Below, in pieces: positions 11,748 through 24,418 of a stretch of DNA of 64,000 nt (position 1 is its first letter; the number at the start of each line of letters is the position of its first letter). The notes under the pieces were generated by a model. The model saw only the letters and a list, made by a program, of their open reading frames with translations. It searched no databases and was not told the DNA's origin. The position numbers and the translations under genes are program-made. The stretch comes from Pilaira anomala (lineage: Eukaryota > Mucoromycota > Mucoromycetes > Mucorales > Mucoraceae): the NCBI GenBank assembly GCA_025716855.1, contig JAIXMQ010000028.1, forward strand, positions 124,001-188,000, written 5' to 3'.

Positions 11748-12926
11748 TTAATTTTCTAAAACGAATCTGAAACGAGGTTTTCCAGCACGGAAGTCATCTA
11801 CAGCTTGAGGAGCTTCTTTCATAGGATACTTTTTAATCCAAGGCTTAACATTCTTTTCAGAAGCAAATTTCAACATTTCTTCAATCTCATGGGGTGCTCC
11901 GATAGCAGAACCACAGATATTAAATTGAGTGATAGCAAGTAACATGGGAGGAACCTCAGGGAAGTTCCAGCTAGGAAGTCCCACATTAATAAAGACACCA
12001 TTGGGACTGAATAATTTTGCATAGGTCTCCCATTTAAAGTCTCGTCCAGTGCCTGTACAGAGGATATGTGATACTTCACCCTTAAGTTTATCCAATTCAT
12101 CTTCGTTGGATGTTGTAACGTATTCGTCTGCACCTAATTCTAAAGCAACATCCTTCTTCTTATCACTGTGAGACATCGCAATCACACGAGCACCCATAGC
12201 CTTAGCCCATATAATACCATAATGACCAAGTCCACCTACACCCAAAACCTACATAATACTTAGAAGATTAATATTTTTTTTCCCCTTTCATTCCCTCTTC
12301 TATATTATACATACGCCAACAACAGAATCCTTGTTGACATTATATCTCTTTAAAGGAGCATAGGTAGTGACACCTGCACAAAAGAAAGTACAGGCAATTT
12401 CATTTGTCATACTTTCAGGAATCTTGAAGACAAATCTAGCATCACCTCTCCATTTATCAGCGTAGCCACCAAACGATTTATCTCCATTAGGCCAATAACT
12501 ATCGTAAGTGCCCGTTTTTTTACCTTTACACAAGTTTTCAAAGCCTGCTTTACATGGTTTACATTCATGACAAGAACCTGATTGAGCGCCGATACCTACG
12601 CGATCACCTACTTTGACATTTGCGACCTTATTACCGATATGTGTAACAATACCTGCAATTTCATGACCTACGACACAAGGGTACTTTGTAGGTCCCCAGT
12701 TGGAGTCAAGTGTATGAATATCGCTACCACAGATGCCACAGTGTGTGACATCAATACCCACACTGTAATCATCTTCGGAACGAAGTGGCATTTCTTTCCA
12801 AACTAAGGGTGCATCTATTTTTGACGTGTAGTTTTTAATAAAAATTCAAAATGTATTATCTTAAAAAAAAAAAAAACCTTTGGCTTCTCCAACCCATCCG
12901 TGAAAATTAGTAGGTGCTTTAGACAT
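11748..12926 (-). CDS. Zinc-dependent alcohol dehydrogenase, cinnamyl/ADH6 type
   Basis: Three exons (12926-12878, 12814-12315, 12248-11748) give 349 residues. The GroES-like half has the catalytic-zinc motif HCGICGSDIH and the GHEIAG signature. It also has the structural-zinc cysteine cluster CHECKPCKAGFENLC. The Rossmann half has the nucleotide-binding loop GVGGLGHYGI followed by MSHSDKKK; the Ser after beta-2 favours NADP(H), as in yeast Adh6/Adh7. These enzymes reduce aliphatic and aromatic aldehydes in the cytosol. Length and order match the cinnamyl alcohol dehydrogenase family with nothing missing. The true substrate cannot be read from sequence. Confidence 0.95.
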
Positions 12927-14040
12927 TTTTGTATATATTTAATGAATTTTTAAAAGAAAAATACGTTTAAAATAGTCTGGTTATTTTATACTTTTTTTTT
13001 TTTTATTTTTTTCGATGGTTCGAGTTTAGGTATGGGTTTCATTCCGAAAAAGCAGTAAATACGTAATAAAGTTATCCAAATTAAGTCGCCTATTTAAGCA
13101 CTTTTTTTTTAAACATTTTGATTCAGTTTAAATTACTCAAAAGATAAAAAAATATCAACAAAAGTTAGAGTAGTTCATGCGACAATGGTCAAATGGATTG
13201 TTTTAATATATATAAGATAAAATTCATAACATCATACTTTATCAGCCTAATTGACTTAAACAATTATGCCAAAAACAGCAATTGGTTGTATCCATCTCTG
13301 AGTGACAAAAGTATATTTTTTCCCTCCGTCTTGTAACAAGACTTCAAGAATGATACACTAATGTGTACGAATACATCACATTTTTATTTTTAACTGTATT
13401 ATAGGGACCTTCTCCGCAGTTTAAGTTCTATTATGGTTTCTGAAAATTCAAAGATACCAAGAAAGATAGCCCAAGACGTGTAGGGCTGCCGCGAAAACCC
13501 GAATAATACAGTACTACTACTGTTTGACAGCTTATGATCGCTGACTATCCAAAGTTACAGCTTTGTAAATTAAATGATAGAAACTTGTTTGAATTAAAAA
13601 ATGTGTCATCAAAATAGAATAACAAAGAAACGCCTTTTTTTTTTTCTTTTCTTTGTTATTTTCTCTTTGACGCTATACATTATATACAAAAAGCATCTTA
13701 GTATATAATAGTAAAATACTAATTAAAGAGGAGGCGTTGCATGAATAGTGAAACCTGACCTAGGTTTCGACCATCAGCTGCCCATTGTCATGGATAAACT
13801 AGTTCTTGAAGATTAACCAAGTTAATGTAGTAACCGGCTGCTGTACCTGATCATTAATATAAAAGGAGATTTATGTCAATAAATACGATGATGTGATTTA
13901 TATAATAAAAGAACCAATTAAGTAAAATCAGAGTGTAGATAAACTTGTTGTATAGAAAAATAGAAGGAAGTTGAGAGCATATGATAATTATACGAGAATA
14001 TAATGTGCTCTTTCACAACAAAATAACTGAAGTAGGCGAA
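12927..14040. other. Intergenic, possible transposase scrap only
   Basis: No gene can be supported. A short stretch near 13410-13560 reads KFKDTKKDSPRRVGLPRKPE between stops. This faintly recalls the helix-turn-helix of Tc1-like transposases, but it is too short and broken to call. The region next to 12926 should hold the alcohol dehydrogenase promoter. Confidence 0.45.
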
Positions 14041-14736
14041 AATCAAATGAAAGACATTTTACGAGTATGCGAAGAAACAGAGAATACAATGACAAAAGCA
14101 TTATCGGCGTTATTAGAAGAAATACCTGTGATGTAACGATGTGGGAGTAGAACAAAAAAATATTCCTCAATCATACAAGCGAAAGTATAAAGAAATTTTA
14201 TATTCCGATAACTCCATTGACCGATACCGCTACCACCACTGACAACAATACCAATACCGATACCGCCAACCTTGACAGCAACAGCAACGCCACTACTAAC
14301 ATCGATACTGATCGTAATTGGGAACAATCGCTGTCTAATTTAAATGGAGACCGTGCCAATTCCTTGGGAGTGCATTTACGATAATGGTCAGACATTTGGG
14401 TTATTTGCAAGCTATTCAAAATGAAGTACAATGAAGTCTACATACACTATACAAGTAGTTGAATCGTGATCTTACCACTGGGTATGCTATGTGGAAAGAG
14501 TGGACCTTTGGTGTGAATGAAGACCAGCCCAGTGTTAACCAACCTGAACGAAACTTATGGTAAGTATGAAATGGAGAGCCGATGTCAAAAGGTAAAAGCA
14601 TAAACGTATATATAATAATTTAACTTATAATATTTTTGTTTTTATTATTATTATTAATATTTAGAAAGAAAGTGCGGCTACTCCAAGTTGTCTAATCATT
14701 ATTAATGAGATAAAACGGGTAGCTAAAGAGGAGTAA
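14041..14736 (+). pseudogene. Relic of a GCR1_C-type DNA-binding protein
   Basis: Plus-strand fragments in order: MKDILRVCEETENTMTKALS (14047-), a Thr/Asn-rich low-complexity segment (about 14215-14390), and then YAMWKEWTFGVNEDQPSVN followed by QPERNLW (about 14485-14552). After a frame change comes KWRADVKR. An intron-like gap with a TTTAG acceptor follows at 14664, then KESAATPSCLIIINEIKRVA ends at a TAA. The W-KEW--G-N-QPS-----ER-W spacing and the basic terminal helix match the GCR1_C DNA-binding domain (PF12550), which is greatly expanded in Mucoromycota. Several stops and frameshifts show it is dead. Confidence 0.45.
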
Positions 14737-15979
14737 TATATCACTTTGGAAGTAAAATTGAAAACTTACGTATTTCTTTGGAAGGTTGTTCCTTGGATAA
14801 ATTAGGTAAAACCATCTAAGCGAAAAATAAGCAATGAACTTTTATTATTATTATTATTCTCTTACACTTTAAAATGAATTATTGATTCTGCCGGAAATTG
14901 TGATTATTTTATGAATTTAGTTAAATAATAATACATCATGTATCGACCCTTTTTTTTTTATTTTACAAGCAGTGAAAAAAAAAAAAAAAAACTTGAAAAT
15001 ACCTACTATGTATTATAGTATATATTTCTTTTTACCTTTTTACCCTTTTTTTTTTTTTTTTTGTGTACAATTAAGTTTAGACTCTATATTCGCCACAATC
15101 ATTCTAATATATTTAAACGTTTAACGTTTAAGTGGTTTTGACGGACGATCATTATATCGTCATGGTTGCCAAGTCTTTACTAGTTTGGTTTCTTTATATG
15201 AATATTGGTGCTCAAATGTTACCATGAACCCCACACTTTCCCACCTCGTGAAACCTTTCGAATGATAGGAACACGTTTGTAACCAAAAACAAAAACTTGT
15301 TTTTAAAAACGATTTTGTTCTCTTGGCAACCAAAAAAAAAAAAAAAAAGGGTGTTCATTTGGTAAACAAAGGAAGATTTAGGAAAAAACAAAATCCTCTC
15401 ACCACTCTTGTATCATTCGGGAACATCCTGAATCAGTAAAAAAAAAAAAAAAATATAATGCAATATAATGTTTGAATGTTGTAATAGAAAGAATACTTTA
15501 AATTTCTTAAAAGTTTCATGTTGTTTAGCATCACTTTACATACAAATAAGAATGTTTCTGTTTTTTTAAAATAGCAATAAAAAAAGTGAATATACCCGAA
15601 TTATAAAATGTACATGTACACACACTCTATCGTGGATCAAAAGAAAGAGAGAGAGATCAAGAAAAAAAAAATACTCTTTCATTCTTGTATAATCCTTGTT
15701 GAATACAAGTGTGTAACGCAACAATCAAAAACGTTAAAATTAATATTAAATACTTCTAGACTCTCGCTCTCCTCCACTCTTGTCTCTCGTGTGTATTTAC
15801 ACACTCTCTCTTTTTCTTTTTCTCTTTTGAGCCCGCGCGGAGAAGGACCCAGAATATAATTAAACCTCAAACTTATTAAAGGAGAGAAAAGAACTAAAAA
15901 AAAAAAACGTGAGTTGTTTAGTAAAAATAGTATTATTTTCGCTTTCTACTTGTTTCTCCTTATTTTTTAATAGCATTTC

Positions 15980-16021
<42 letters not shown>

Positions 16022-16525
16022 GAGTTTAGTTTTATAGATCTCGATACATGGTAAGGATTTTCTGCAATTTTCTTCATTTCGTATGCAGCTCGAAAAAAAA
16101 AAAAAATTTGTCGCTTTTTTAGAGTTAAAAAAAAAAATTTATCGCTTTTAAAAAAGCAAAAATCAAGACATTTCATGATTTTTTTCCCACAGATGATCTC
16201 TTTTTTTTTTTATTTATTTATTTTTTCCGCATATCCAACAAATTACAGTTCTAGCTGTTCTTTTTGTATTTTGTGGGGAAAGGTTATATTTTTCCCAGCC
16301 CAAGGTGATACAAATAGAAAGAGTAGAATGATATATGTTTTTTTTTTTTTGTGGGGGGAGGTGTTTTTATTAATAAACTATCCAATCAATTTTCAAATGT
16401 ATTTGGTATAATAAATTTTTTTTTATTATTATTATTATTTGTTTGTTAAAAAAAAAAATGATGCTAAATGAGTTGTGTTTTGATAAAATATAAAGGAAAT
16501 GAAAAGAAAAAGGGGGAGTAGAGGT
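14737..16525. other. Intergenic, homopolymer-rich
   Basis: About 1.8 kb with no gene seen. It holds many A and T runs, including a T10A30-type palindrome at about 15979-16019, and CT-rich stretches near 15770-15830. The 3'-untranslated region of the RRM gene probably covers the right end. Confidence 0.55.
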
Positions 16526-18011
16526 TTAGATGGTTAAGTGGCCAGCGCTATAATATTGTTGATAATATTGATTCCAACCATGAAGTCCTCCACCAGGTTC
16601 ACCACCTGTGGGATCTGAAGTGGGTGCAGGAGGTCGCATGGTAGTATGATTATTATCGTACGAGTTTGTGATCTGATTGACAAGTTTACTAGGCGCATTA
16701 TAACCAGGTGAGAATACATTGTATGATCTTTGCATGTTATCTTGACTATCGGTTCTTTGAGGAGTTCTATCTTTGACCCAACCTAAACGAACCTGGTTGC
16801 CAGCAATTGTGATCCCTTGAAGAGCAAAGATGGCAGTAGCCGCATTCGCATGTGTGTCTAACTTGACAGTAGCCTTAGTTCCTTTGATATAAATGTCCGA
16901 GACGAACCCGTATTGCTGTAAATGGGGTACAATATCTTGTTTGATTACTTTTTTTGGTAAATTTGCAATATACACTGAAGTATTGTAAAGCGGTGTCTGA
17001 GCAAAGATTTCTTCATACGACATATTTGCAACTACTACTAATAGAGTAATTGATAGTTTTAGTTATATATATATAGTTTTGTTTGTTGTTGTAAAAAAAA
17101 AAAAAAAAAAAAAAACTTACCATGGTCGCTATCGGTAGAGGAACGTCTAGAGTTATTTGTAGATACACTTTGAGCATCGCTTGAGTCGTCAGTAGCAAGT
17201 TGACATTGTACCTTGGAAGATAAAATGGTTTGCCCGTCCATTTCACGAATGGCTTCTTCAGCATGTTTTCTGTGATCAAATGTAACTACGCCTTCTCCAT
17301 TTAGCACACGTGCTTCACTATTTTAATAAAAGAGAAAGAGTGTGAATATTTTTTTTTTTTTTTTTTTTTTTTGAATACTGTGTGTGTAAATAATGAACTT
17401 ACGAAATGTGGAACTTTTTGAATGTATTAGTCAAGGTTTCATCGTCTACTTTAGGATCCAGATCGGTTACAATGACCTGAGTAATTTCATCTTCAGTTAT
17501 GTCATCACCATCCAGGTGAGATTCATCACTCCAGCTTACTGATATTTCCTATTATATATAAGAGATGTGAATATTTTTTTTTTTTTAAATGTATATAACT
17601 ATATTCTTATATTACCTGGCTATGAATCACCCGTTTGTCCATTGCATGTAAAGCTTGTTCAGCAGCTTGTCTTTCATGAAATTCAATCAAGGCAGATTTG
17701 AATTGATTCTATAACATATAAAAGTTAGATTCGAAAGTTTCGAGACTAAAATAAGTACGAAGAGAAGGTTTTACAGAATGATAAGATTGATTGTACTATT
17801 TATCTAATCTTATGATCTAGCAGCATTCCAATTGAACAAAAAAATCTCACAGTTTGTAAAACCCCGACTTTTTTTTTTTGTGTTTACTTACATTTTCTTG
17901 TTTTAACTTGACATCTTTTATTGAAGAAATCAAACTAAAGATACTTTTTAATTCTTCTTTAGTTACTTTGTTATCCAATTGATGAATAATTAATGATGTA
18001 CAGTCTGACAT
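16526..18011 (-). CDS. Three-RRM RNA-binding protein, TIA1/Pub1-like
   Basis: Five exons (18011-17892, 17708-17616, 17548-17403, 17317-17121, 17037-16526) give 355 residues. RRM1 covers about residues 1-80 (MSDCTSLIIHQLDNKV, ending ISVSWSDES). RRM2 covers about 90-165 (QVIVTDLDPKVDDETL, GVVTFDHRKHAEEAI). RRM3 covers about 195-270 (SVYIANLPKKVIKQDIVPHL, ATVKLDTHANAATAIFALQG, VRLGWVKDR). The tail is rich in Gln, Tyr, Asn, Pro and Gly. Three RRMs with a Q/Y-rich tail is the layout of TIA1/TIAR and yeast Pub1/Nam8, which bind U-rich RNA and regulate splicing, translation and stress granules. RNP1 motifs are weaker than in animal TIA1, so orthology is tentative. The acceptor of exon 5 has two in-frame alternatives (TAGTAG). 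Confidence 0.85.
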
Positions 18012-18712
18012 TTTATGTATATATTTGTGTGAAATGAGTTTTTAAAAAAGTAGGAGTTTTTTTTTTGTGAAAAAAAAAAAGAAAGAAAAAGGATGTGTTA
18101 AAAACTTTTTTTCTTTTATACACAAAAAAAAAAAAATATATATATATATACATAAAGAGTGCTACCATAATTGGCTTAGTCTCAAGTAGTTTTTTGGGGG
18201 GGGGGGAGAGAAAGGGGATCTCACTTCTGTACGTCATGGACACAGAAAATAACATTGATTGGATGTAGTTTAAAGTTGAAACTATATATGTATTTTTCTC
18301 GGCTCAAATGAATGGTGGTTTTTTTCATGGATGATTCACTCTTTTTTGGAATTCTAATAAATACTTTGCTGACGTAAATTATGTATTTTTGATTTGAAAT
18401 TAATATTAATAATTATTTTTTATTATTTGCGCAAAAAAAAAAAAAAAGAAAAAAAAAAAAGAAAGATGAATGGGAAATTCACTGTTTTTATACTTTTTAT
18501 CCATTATTGCACCCCTTTATCTTTTTTTCACACAAAAAGTCACATAGGAGAATTTTATCTTAATTCTCCTAAAAAAAAACTCCACACTTACACACACACA
18601 TAAAAAAAAAAAAAAAAAAAAAAAGTAATAAAGATAAAACAATAGAAATCTTGTTTTCTTTTACTTCTTTTCTTTTCTCTCTCTTTTTTTTTTTTCGATA
18701 AAGAAAAACAAA
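18012..18712. promoter_or_regulatory. Divergent promoter region, RRM gene / Zn2Cys6 gene
   Basis: About 700 bp separate two divergent start codons, so both promoters should lie here. It contains poly-A/poly-T runs, a G9 run at about 18198 and a CT-rich stretch before the Zn2Cys6 start. No defined operator was recognised. Confidence 0.4.
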
Positions 18713-18954
18713 ATGAGTTTTACTTCTGTACCTTTTCATGGTTACGAACCACCTAAAAAAAGACCCAACAAAATTCATGTATCTGCAGCATGTGTAAATT
18801 TTTTTTTTTTTTTTTAAAAGCATAAACATAAATATATATAAATATCTGATAGTATAATCAAATAGGTGAATTGTAAAAAGGCACATTTGGCTTGTGACGG
18901 TAAAAAGATGAAAAGATAAAATAATACCATCAAGTTCTATTCTCATTCTCTCTC

Positions 18955-18985
<31 letters not shown>

Positions 18986-20374
18986 TGTTCTAGTATCTAG
19001 ACCTTGTCAACGATGTATCAATACAGATAAAATGGATAGTTGTCATGACGTACAACATAAAAAGCGAGGAAGACCTAAAATGATGCGAGATAGTAATAAT
19101 AATAAGATCAGGAACACTACTACCTCAGTACCTAATCTCACGCGACCTATTTCAACCCAACCTATTTTACCCGTATCCATGACAGTAAAGAAAATATGAA
19201 TATATATATATATATTTTTTTTTTTTGAAATCGTATGACTAAAATAAATTTATTATTTTAGCTTATTCTTACCATGGATTTATGTTGTGCGAGGGTAACT
19301 GACGAATCATTAGAATACCTTCAACTTTATCCTCAAGAATTTTCACACCGATCCATTTACGATTTCTTATTACCTGGACCAACACACCAAATCATGGCGA
19401 AACTTCATCGATGTCTATTAGATAACGTAGTGCAACATCAATCCAGTACATTACCTGCACATCAACTCGTGCGATCCTCATCTGAATCCTTCTTTAAACT
19501 CTCCATACCGACACTTTTGACCATCGCGAATGGATCCTTCACCTTAAAATCTCAATTATCTTTTCGATATGGAAATGAATTAAAGACGCATCAGGAGATG
19601 CAGTGTCAGTTTTATTTAGGCGGTGGATTAGGGGCGGATTTATTTCAATATGAGAGTCTTGATCAATTGTATATTGTTTGTAATTTGGCACCTCTTACCC
19701 GTGATCATACGCGTATCACAGATCATGATACCTGTTCTACTAGTTCTACTTCGATTGCATCTTTAACAGAAGCAGCGTCGCTATTAGAATCTTCGCTACT
19801 AGAAACATCCACTACGTCGTTGCTAGAAACGTCTGCTCCACCTGTACCAACATCATCGGCTTCATCGCTTGTAGAAAACTCGGCAGAGGAGGAGGAGGAA
19901 GAAGAAGAAGAAGAAGAAGAAGAACTGGATTCTGCTCATTTAATTTCGATAGCACCACATATACCAACACCTTCATATACGCATGATTACGAGGATGACG
20001 AAAGTGATCAAGATATGGGAGACATGGGAGATATCGACTTGAAGGAAGAAGTAGAGACGATGAAAAAAGGTCCAACAAGTCAATTCAAACAAGATAGACC
20101 GATGGTGACCCTTACCAAACCAGTAACAACTGAGATCACCATGACAACTCAGTTAGATCGACTCCGAACACAAGTGAACCGAACGAATAAACAATGGATC
20201 CACCCACACGAGCTTTATTATAGAAATATCACGTCCAGTCGATTAAGTGCGGATGCAGTGGCACATACCTCAAGTCCTTACCTTTCACGATTACCTTCTC
20301 ATCAACAAAGTAGTGGTGGAAGTAGTTCATTAGCTGCTTATAATTGTAGCTTTAATTCAATAAAAAATAATTGA
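18713..20374 (+). CDS. Zn2Cys6 transcription factor with PAS-like region (ERT1/RDS2 type)
   Basis: Four exons (18713-18793, 18866-18899, 18994-19184, 19262-20374) give 472 residues. The binuclear zinc cluster is C27-x2-C30-x6-C37-x5-C43-x2-C46-x8-C55, and two introns interrupt it. A basic KKRGRPKM stretch right after is an AT-hook-like motif. Exon 4 opens with ILTMDLCCARVTDESLEYL and YDFLLPG, a pattern like the PAS domain that follows the zinc cluster in yeast Rds2/Ert1 and filamentous AcuK/AcuM. Those control gluconeogenesis and non-fermentable carbon use. A Glu run lies at about 19889-19923. The C-terminus is Ser-rich. DNA-binding role is secure; the target pathway is inferred. Confidence 0.85.
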
Positions 20375-20474
20375 CATGTGATTTCAAAGTGACGACTTTA
20401 TGTACATTTCATGAATGTGACTCACACTGTTGTTAAAACATTTTAATTTTTTTTTTTTTTTTTTATTTCGCACG

Positions 20475-20510
20475 TTTTTTCTCTTTTCTCTTTCTCTTTC
20501 TCTTTTAAAA
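20475..20510 (+). promoter_or_regulatory. CT-rich leader before ribose-5-phosphate isomerase
   Basis: A CTCTTTTCTCTTTCTCTTTC pyrimidine tract ends immediately before the ATG at 20511. Similar tracts precede several highly expressed genes in this window (KIN1-type gene, F-box gene, GDT1). Such tracts are common near fungal transcription starts; the role here is inferred. Confidence 0.35.
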
Positions 20511-21019
20511 ATGTCAAACGCTGTTGAAGAAGGAAAAAAATTAGCTGCTTATCGTGCTGTAGATGAATACATTACTGCTGAACATAAAGTAGTAGGTATT
20601 GGATCTGGATCTACAGTAGTTTATGTTGTAGACCGTATCTTGCAAAAGCCTGAATTAAAGGATATTATTTATGTTCCTACTTCTTTCCAAAGTAAGTTAT
20701 TAATTCTTGACAATGGACTCAAGATGGGTAGTGTCGAACAGTAAGTATTGTGTATATATATATATATGTATGTGTAAATACATGGATTTTTTTTTAAAAA
20801 ACAAAAAAAAAAAAAAAAAAGATATCCCGAAATTGACGTGACAATTGATGGTGCGGATGAAGTGGATGAACAATTAAACGCTATCAAGGGTGGTGGAGCT
20901 TGTCAATTCCAAGAGAAATTAGTTGCAGAAGCTGCAAAGAAATTTGTAATTGTTGCTGGTAAAAGAAAATAGTTTGGAAATAATGAGTATATAAAAAAGT
21001 GTATTGATTAAATACGGGG

Positions 21020-21052
<33 letters not shown>

Positions 21053-21466
21053 TAGACTTTAGAAAGAAGTCAAAGAAACTTGGTACAGAATGGACAAAGG
21101 GTGTTCCAATTGAAGTGGTTCCCATGACTTATAAATCTGTCATGAAGTCTCTTGAAACTAAATTATCTTTAAAGCCCATTACATCCAAGCTTCGTATGGT
21201 AAATATATATATATATATAAAAGAAGTATTTTTGTGAAGTGATAGATTAACATGAGATATAGGCTGTAAATAAGGCAGGACCTGTTGTAACAGATAATGG
21301 TAACTTTGTCGTCGATACACATTTCGGTCCTATTGAAGATCCTGCAGAGTTATTAAAGGAAATTAAGTTATTAACGGGTGTTTACGAAGTTGGTTTGTTC
21401 TGTAATATGGCAGAGAAGGTTTATTTCGGTGAAGAAAATGGAACTGTTGATATTTGGACAAAATAA
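20511..21466 (+). CDS. RKI1: Ribose-5-phosphate isomerase A
   Basis: Four exons (20511-20740, 20822-20958, 21056-21198, 21263-21466) give 237 residues, normal for this family. Conserved signatures: [14 protein letters not shown] (phosphate loop), [11 protein letters not shown] (catalytic Asp), [17 protein letters not shown] (catalytic Glu and Lys), and TDNGNFVVD near the C-terminus. The enzyme interconverts ribose-5-phosphate and ribulose-5-phosphate in the cytosolic pentose phosphate pathway. An upstream in-frame ATG at 20430 would only add a poly-Phe leader and is unlikely to be used. The intron before exon 3 contains about 32 T. All catalytic residues are intact. Confidence 0.96.
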
Positions 21467-21772
21467 ATTGTAAATTGTCTGTGTGTGCAGCATGGTTTTT
21501 TTTTTTTTTTTTTTATAAAATTTTTTTTTTAAATCTCCGGATAGTTTTTTGTGCGCGTGTCCCCTTATATTTTTTTTTTTTCCCTTTTTTTTTTTTTTTT
21601 TTTTTTGGTAACATGTACCATATAAACAAAAAAAAAAATAACATTTTTTATTCAATAACTGAACGTGTTTGAATTTTAACTTGACTTATTTACAAACAAT
21701 GGAATCAAATGCCACGTAAATTGAAAAAGAGATTTGAAGACAGCGCGTTACCTTGACAATTATTTTTTTCGA

Positions 21773-21814
<42 letters not shown>

Positions 21815-22222
21815 ATATCTTCTATCTCACCTGCCTACATCTTTTTTTTTTTTTTTTTTTTTTTTAAATCAGCCCGTGTCCTATACTTTTTTTTTTTAAT
21901 ATAATTCACTGCTATATAAAAAATTACACGTGGAACATTAAAAAAAAAAAATTTTTTTTTTTGGTTTTGCTTTTTAAATTTTTTTTTTTTTAATTATAAA
22001 TAAATAAAAAAGGAGAAAAGTGAGTTAAAAAAAAAAAAGCCCTTGAATTTGATGAACTGTACATATATGACAAATGATCCCTTTTTTTTGCGTTTTTTTG
22101 TTGAAATGATACAATTAGGAGAAAATTTTTAAAAAAAAGAGAGAGAGAAGAAAGAGAAAAAGAAAAAGTGATGGTGGGGGGGGGGGGAATTTGTTGTTTG
22201 GGTAATTTTTTTTTCAATAAAT
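21467..22222. other. Convergent 3' region, homopolymer-rich
   Basis: About 750 bp between the stop codons of the isomerase and histone H1 genes. It consists largely of T and A runs (for example an A run of about 35 nt at 21777-21811). No gene is seen. Confidence 0.6.
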
Positions 22223-22811
22223 TTATGCCTTGGTAGCCTTCTTCTTGGGGGCAGCAGCAGCCTTCTTAGCAGCAGGTGCCTTCTTAGCAGCAGCAGCAGC
22301 AACACGCTTAGAAGGAGCCTTAACACCAGCCTTTTCAGTAGTAGTCTTCTTCTTGGTAGGGGTAGCAGCCTTCTTCTTGGGGGCAGCAGCAGCGGCCTTC
22401 TTAGCAGGAGCGGCAGCAGCCTTCTTGGGGGCAGCAGCCTTCTTAGCGGGAGCAGCAGCAGCAGCAGCAGCCTTCTTGGGGGCAGCGGCCTTCTTGGCAG
22501 GTGTAGCAGCAGCAGTGGTAGCGGCGGCCTTCTTGGGAGCAGCAGCCTTCTTGGCAGGAGCAGCCTTCTTGGTAGCAGCAGGTGTGGCCTTCTTAGCAGC
22601 AGGAGCAGCCTTCTTGGCAGCGGCCTTCTTAGCAACGGGCTTCTTGGTCTCAGCCTTAACTTCCTTGTTCAACTTGACGGTACCGGAAAGACCTATATAA
22701 GTTTTATGAGTTTCATTGATCAACAAATAAACAAAACAAAAAAAAAAACTTTTTTTTTTCCCTCTCACAATCTATTCACTCTCTTTTTCTCTCTCTCTCT
22801 CTTATTTATAT

Positions 22812-22852
<41 letters not shown>

Positions 22853-23126
22853 CTATTCTCTGTTATGGATGGTTGATATTTACCTTTAGGAAGAGCAAAG
22901 ACGTTCTTGGTGTGACCACGCTTGATGGCAGCAGAGATTTGAGTATCGAAATGAGAACCGGCAGTAACGGCATAGTTGGCTAAGATGTATTTTTTGATAG
23001 CAGGTCTGGAAGAACCCTTTCTTTCCTTTAATGAAAGAATGGCAGCTATTTCAACAGTAATGTCAATATGATGTATATCAGACAAGTTTATATTTTCATT
23101 ATTACCTTTGATCATAGCCTCATACT

Positions 23127-23161
<35 letters not shown>

Positions 23162-23278
23162 GATCAGCAAGATGAGATGGAAGTTCTAAAAAAAAAAATA
23201 ATAAAAACTTACAGTAGGGTGTTCAGCTTTCTTGGCAGGAGTAGCAGTAGTAGTTTTCTTGGGAGCAGCGACAACCAT
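22223..23278 (-). CDS. Linker histone H1
   Basis: Four exons (23278-23213, 23124-23106, 23045-22884, 22692-22223) give 238 residues. A short basic N-terminal tail is followed by the winged-helix H1/H5 globular domain at about residues 20-85. Signatures are YEAMIKAAILSLKERKGSSR, AIKKYILANY and IKRGHTKNVFALPKGLSGTV. The C-terminal tail of about 145 residues is almost only Ala, Lys and Pro, with recurring KKAAAPKK units. H1 binds linker DNA at the nucleosome and compacts chromatin. Exon 2 is only 19 nt long. The tail produces a long artefactual frame on the plus strand. Assignment is certain. Confidence 0.96.
22819..22848. repeat. (CT)n microsatellite in an H1 intron
   Basis: An uninterrupted CT run of about 30 nt, with further CT-rich sequence on both sides, inside the last intron of histone H1. 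Confidence 0.85.
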
Positions 23279-23745
23279 ATTTAAAATATATAAAGTTTTT
23301 TTTTTTTTTATAAAAAAAGTATAAAGAAGAAAAAAAAGGAAAAAAAAAAAAAAGAAAAGGTTACAAAAAAACTTGTCCTTTTTATACCCAAACTTTGAAA
23401 TTAGCTGAGAATGATAAAAAGAGCCAATCATTTGACTTGCTTGATTTTTTTTTTAAATTTTTTTTTTTATTTTACAAAAAATTTGGAGGAAAAAAAAAAA
23501 AGGAACGCGCCATTTTTTTGATTGTGCAAAAAAAAAAAAAAAAAAAAGGATTTTTTTTTTTTTGTTGAAGATATAATAAAAAGAAAAACATGTAGTTTAT
23601 TACTTGATATCATGTAGATTCTTATCTATAGATTCTACTGATTGTATAGATTGTTTATTGATTGTGTTTATTGTGTTTTATAACTCTCTTTTTATTCCAT
23701 CTCTTTTTCTCTATTTTAAAAAAACCTGTTTCCTCCTTTTTTCTT

Positions 23746-23793
<48 letters not shown>

Positions 23794-24383
23794 AGTTGAT
23801 ACATTTCGATGGATTTTTCAGTTAAAATGAAAGAGAAAATGCTGGATCAAGTATCAGTATCAGTATCACTTGAAGATTGTCGCTTTCTTTTCTATGTTTT
23901 CTTTTCTTTTCATCTATTTTTTTTGTTCATAAAATTATAAAATAAGTTGAGCCATAAAATTTTGAAAGAGAAATTTTTTTTTTTTCGTCATGTTATCTAT
24001 CTTTTTTTTTTTTTTTTTTTTTTTTTTCACTTTCTCTATCATCGAATCAAGTTCATCTCTTTATATTTTAAAGTGATCATAATCATATAGATATGATGAT
24101 TCTGTACAGATCAATACCCATAGTATACTATTTATATGTTTTTCGTCTCATTTTTTATTATTTTTTTTTAAATAAATGATCACTTGTTTTTTTTATTTAA
24201 AAAAAAAAAAAATTTAAAAGGATTTTTTTTTTTCATAAATTATTTTACTCTACATCATGTTACATGACCTTTTTGATAAAGAGCAATTATAAGCTAAATT
24301 GATTGATGAACATGTACTAAAAGAAATTATGCTTCCTTTCATCTATTATTTTTATTTAGATAAACAATTCATTATTGAGAGCA

Positions 24384-24418
<35 letters not shown>

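Noticed and set aside
13410..13560. KFKDTKKDSPRRVGLPRK resembling a Tc1 transposase HTH
   Set aside because: Too short, interrupted by stops, and without terminal repeats nearby; chance cannot be excluded.
22129..22700. Long Leu/Arg/Pro-rich and Ala/Phe-rich frames across histone H1
   Set aside because: They are other-frame shadows of the Ala/Lys repeat tail of H1, which is confirmed by its globular domain.
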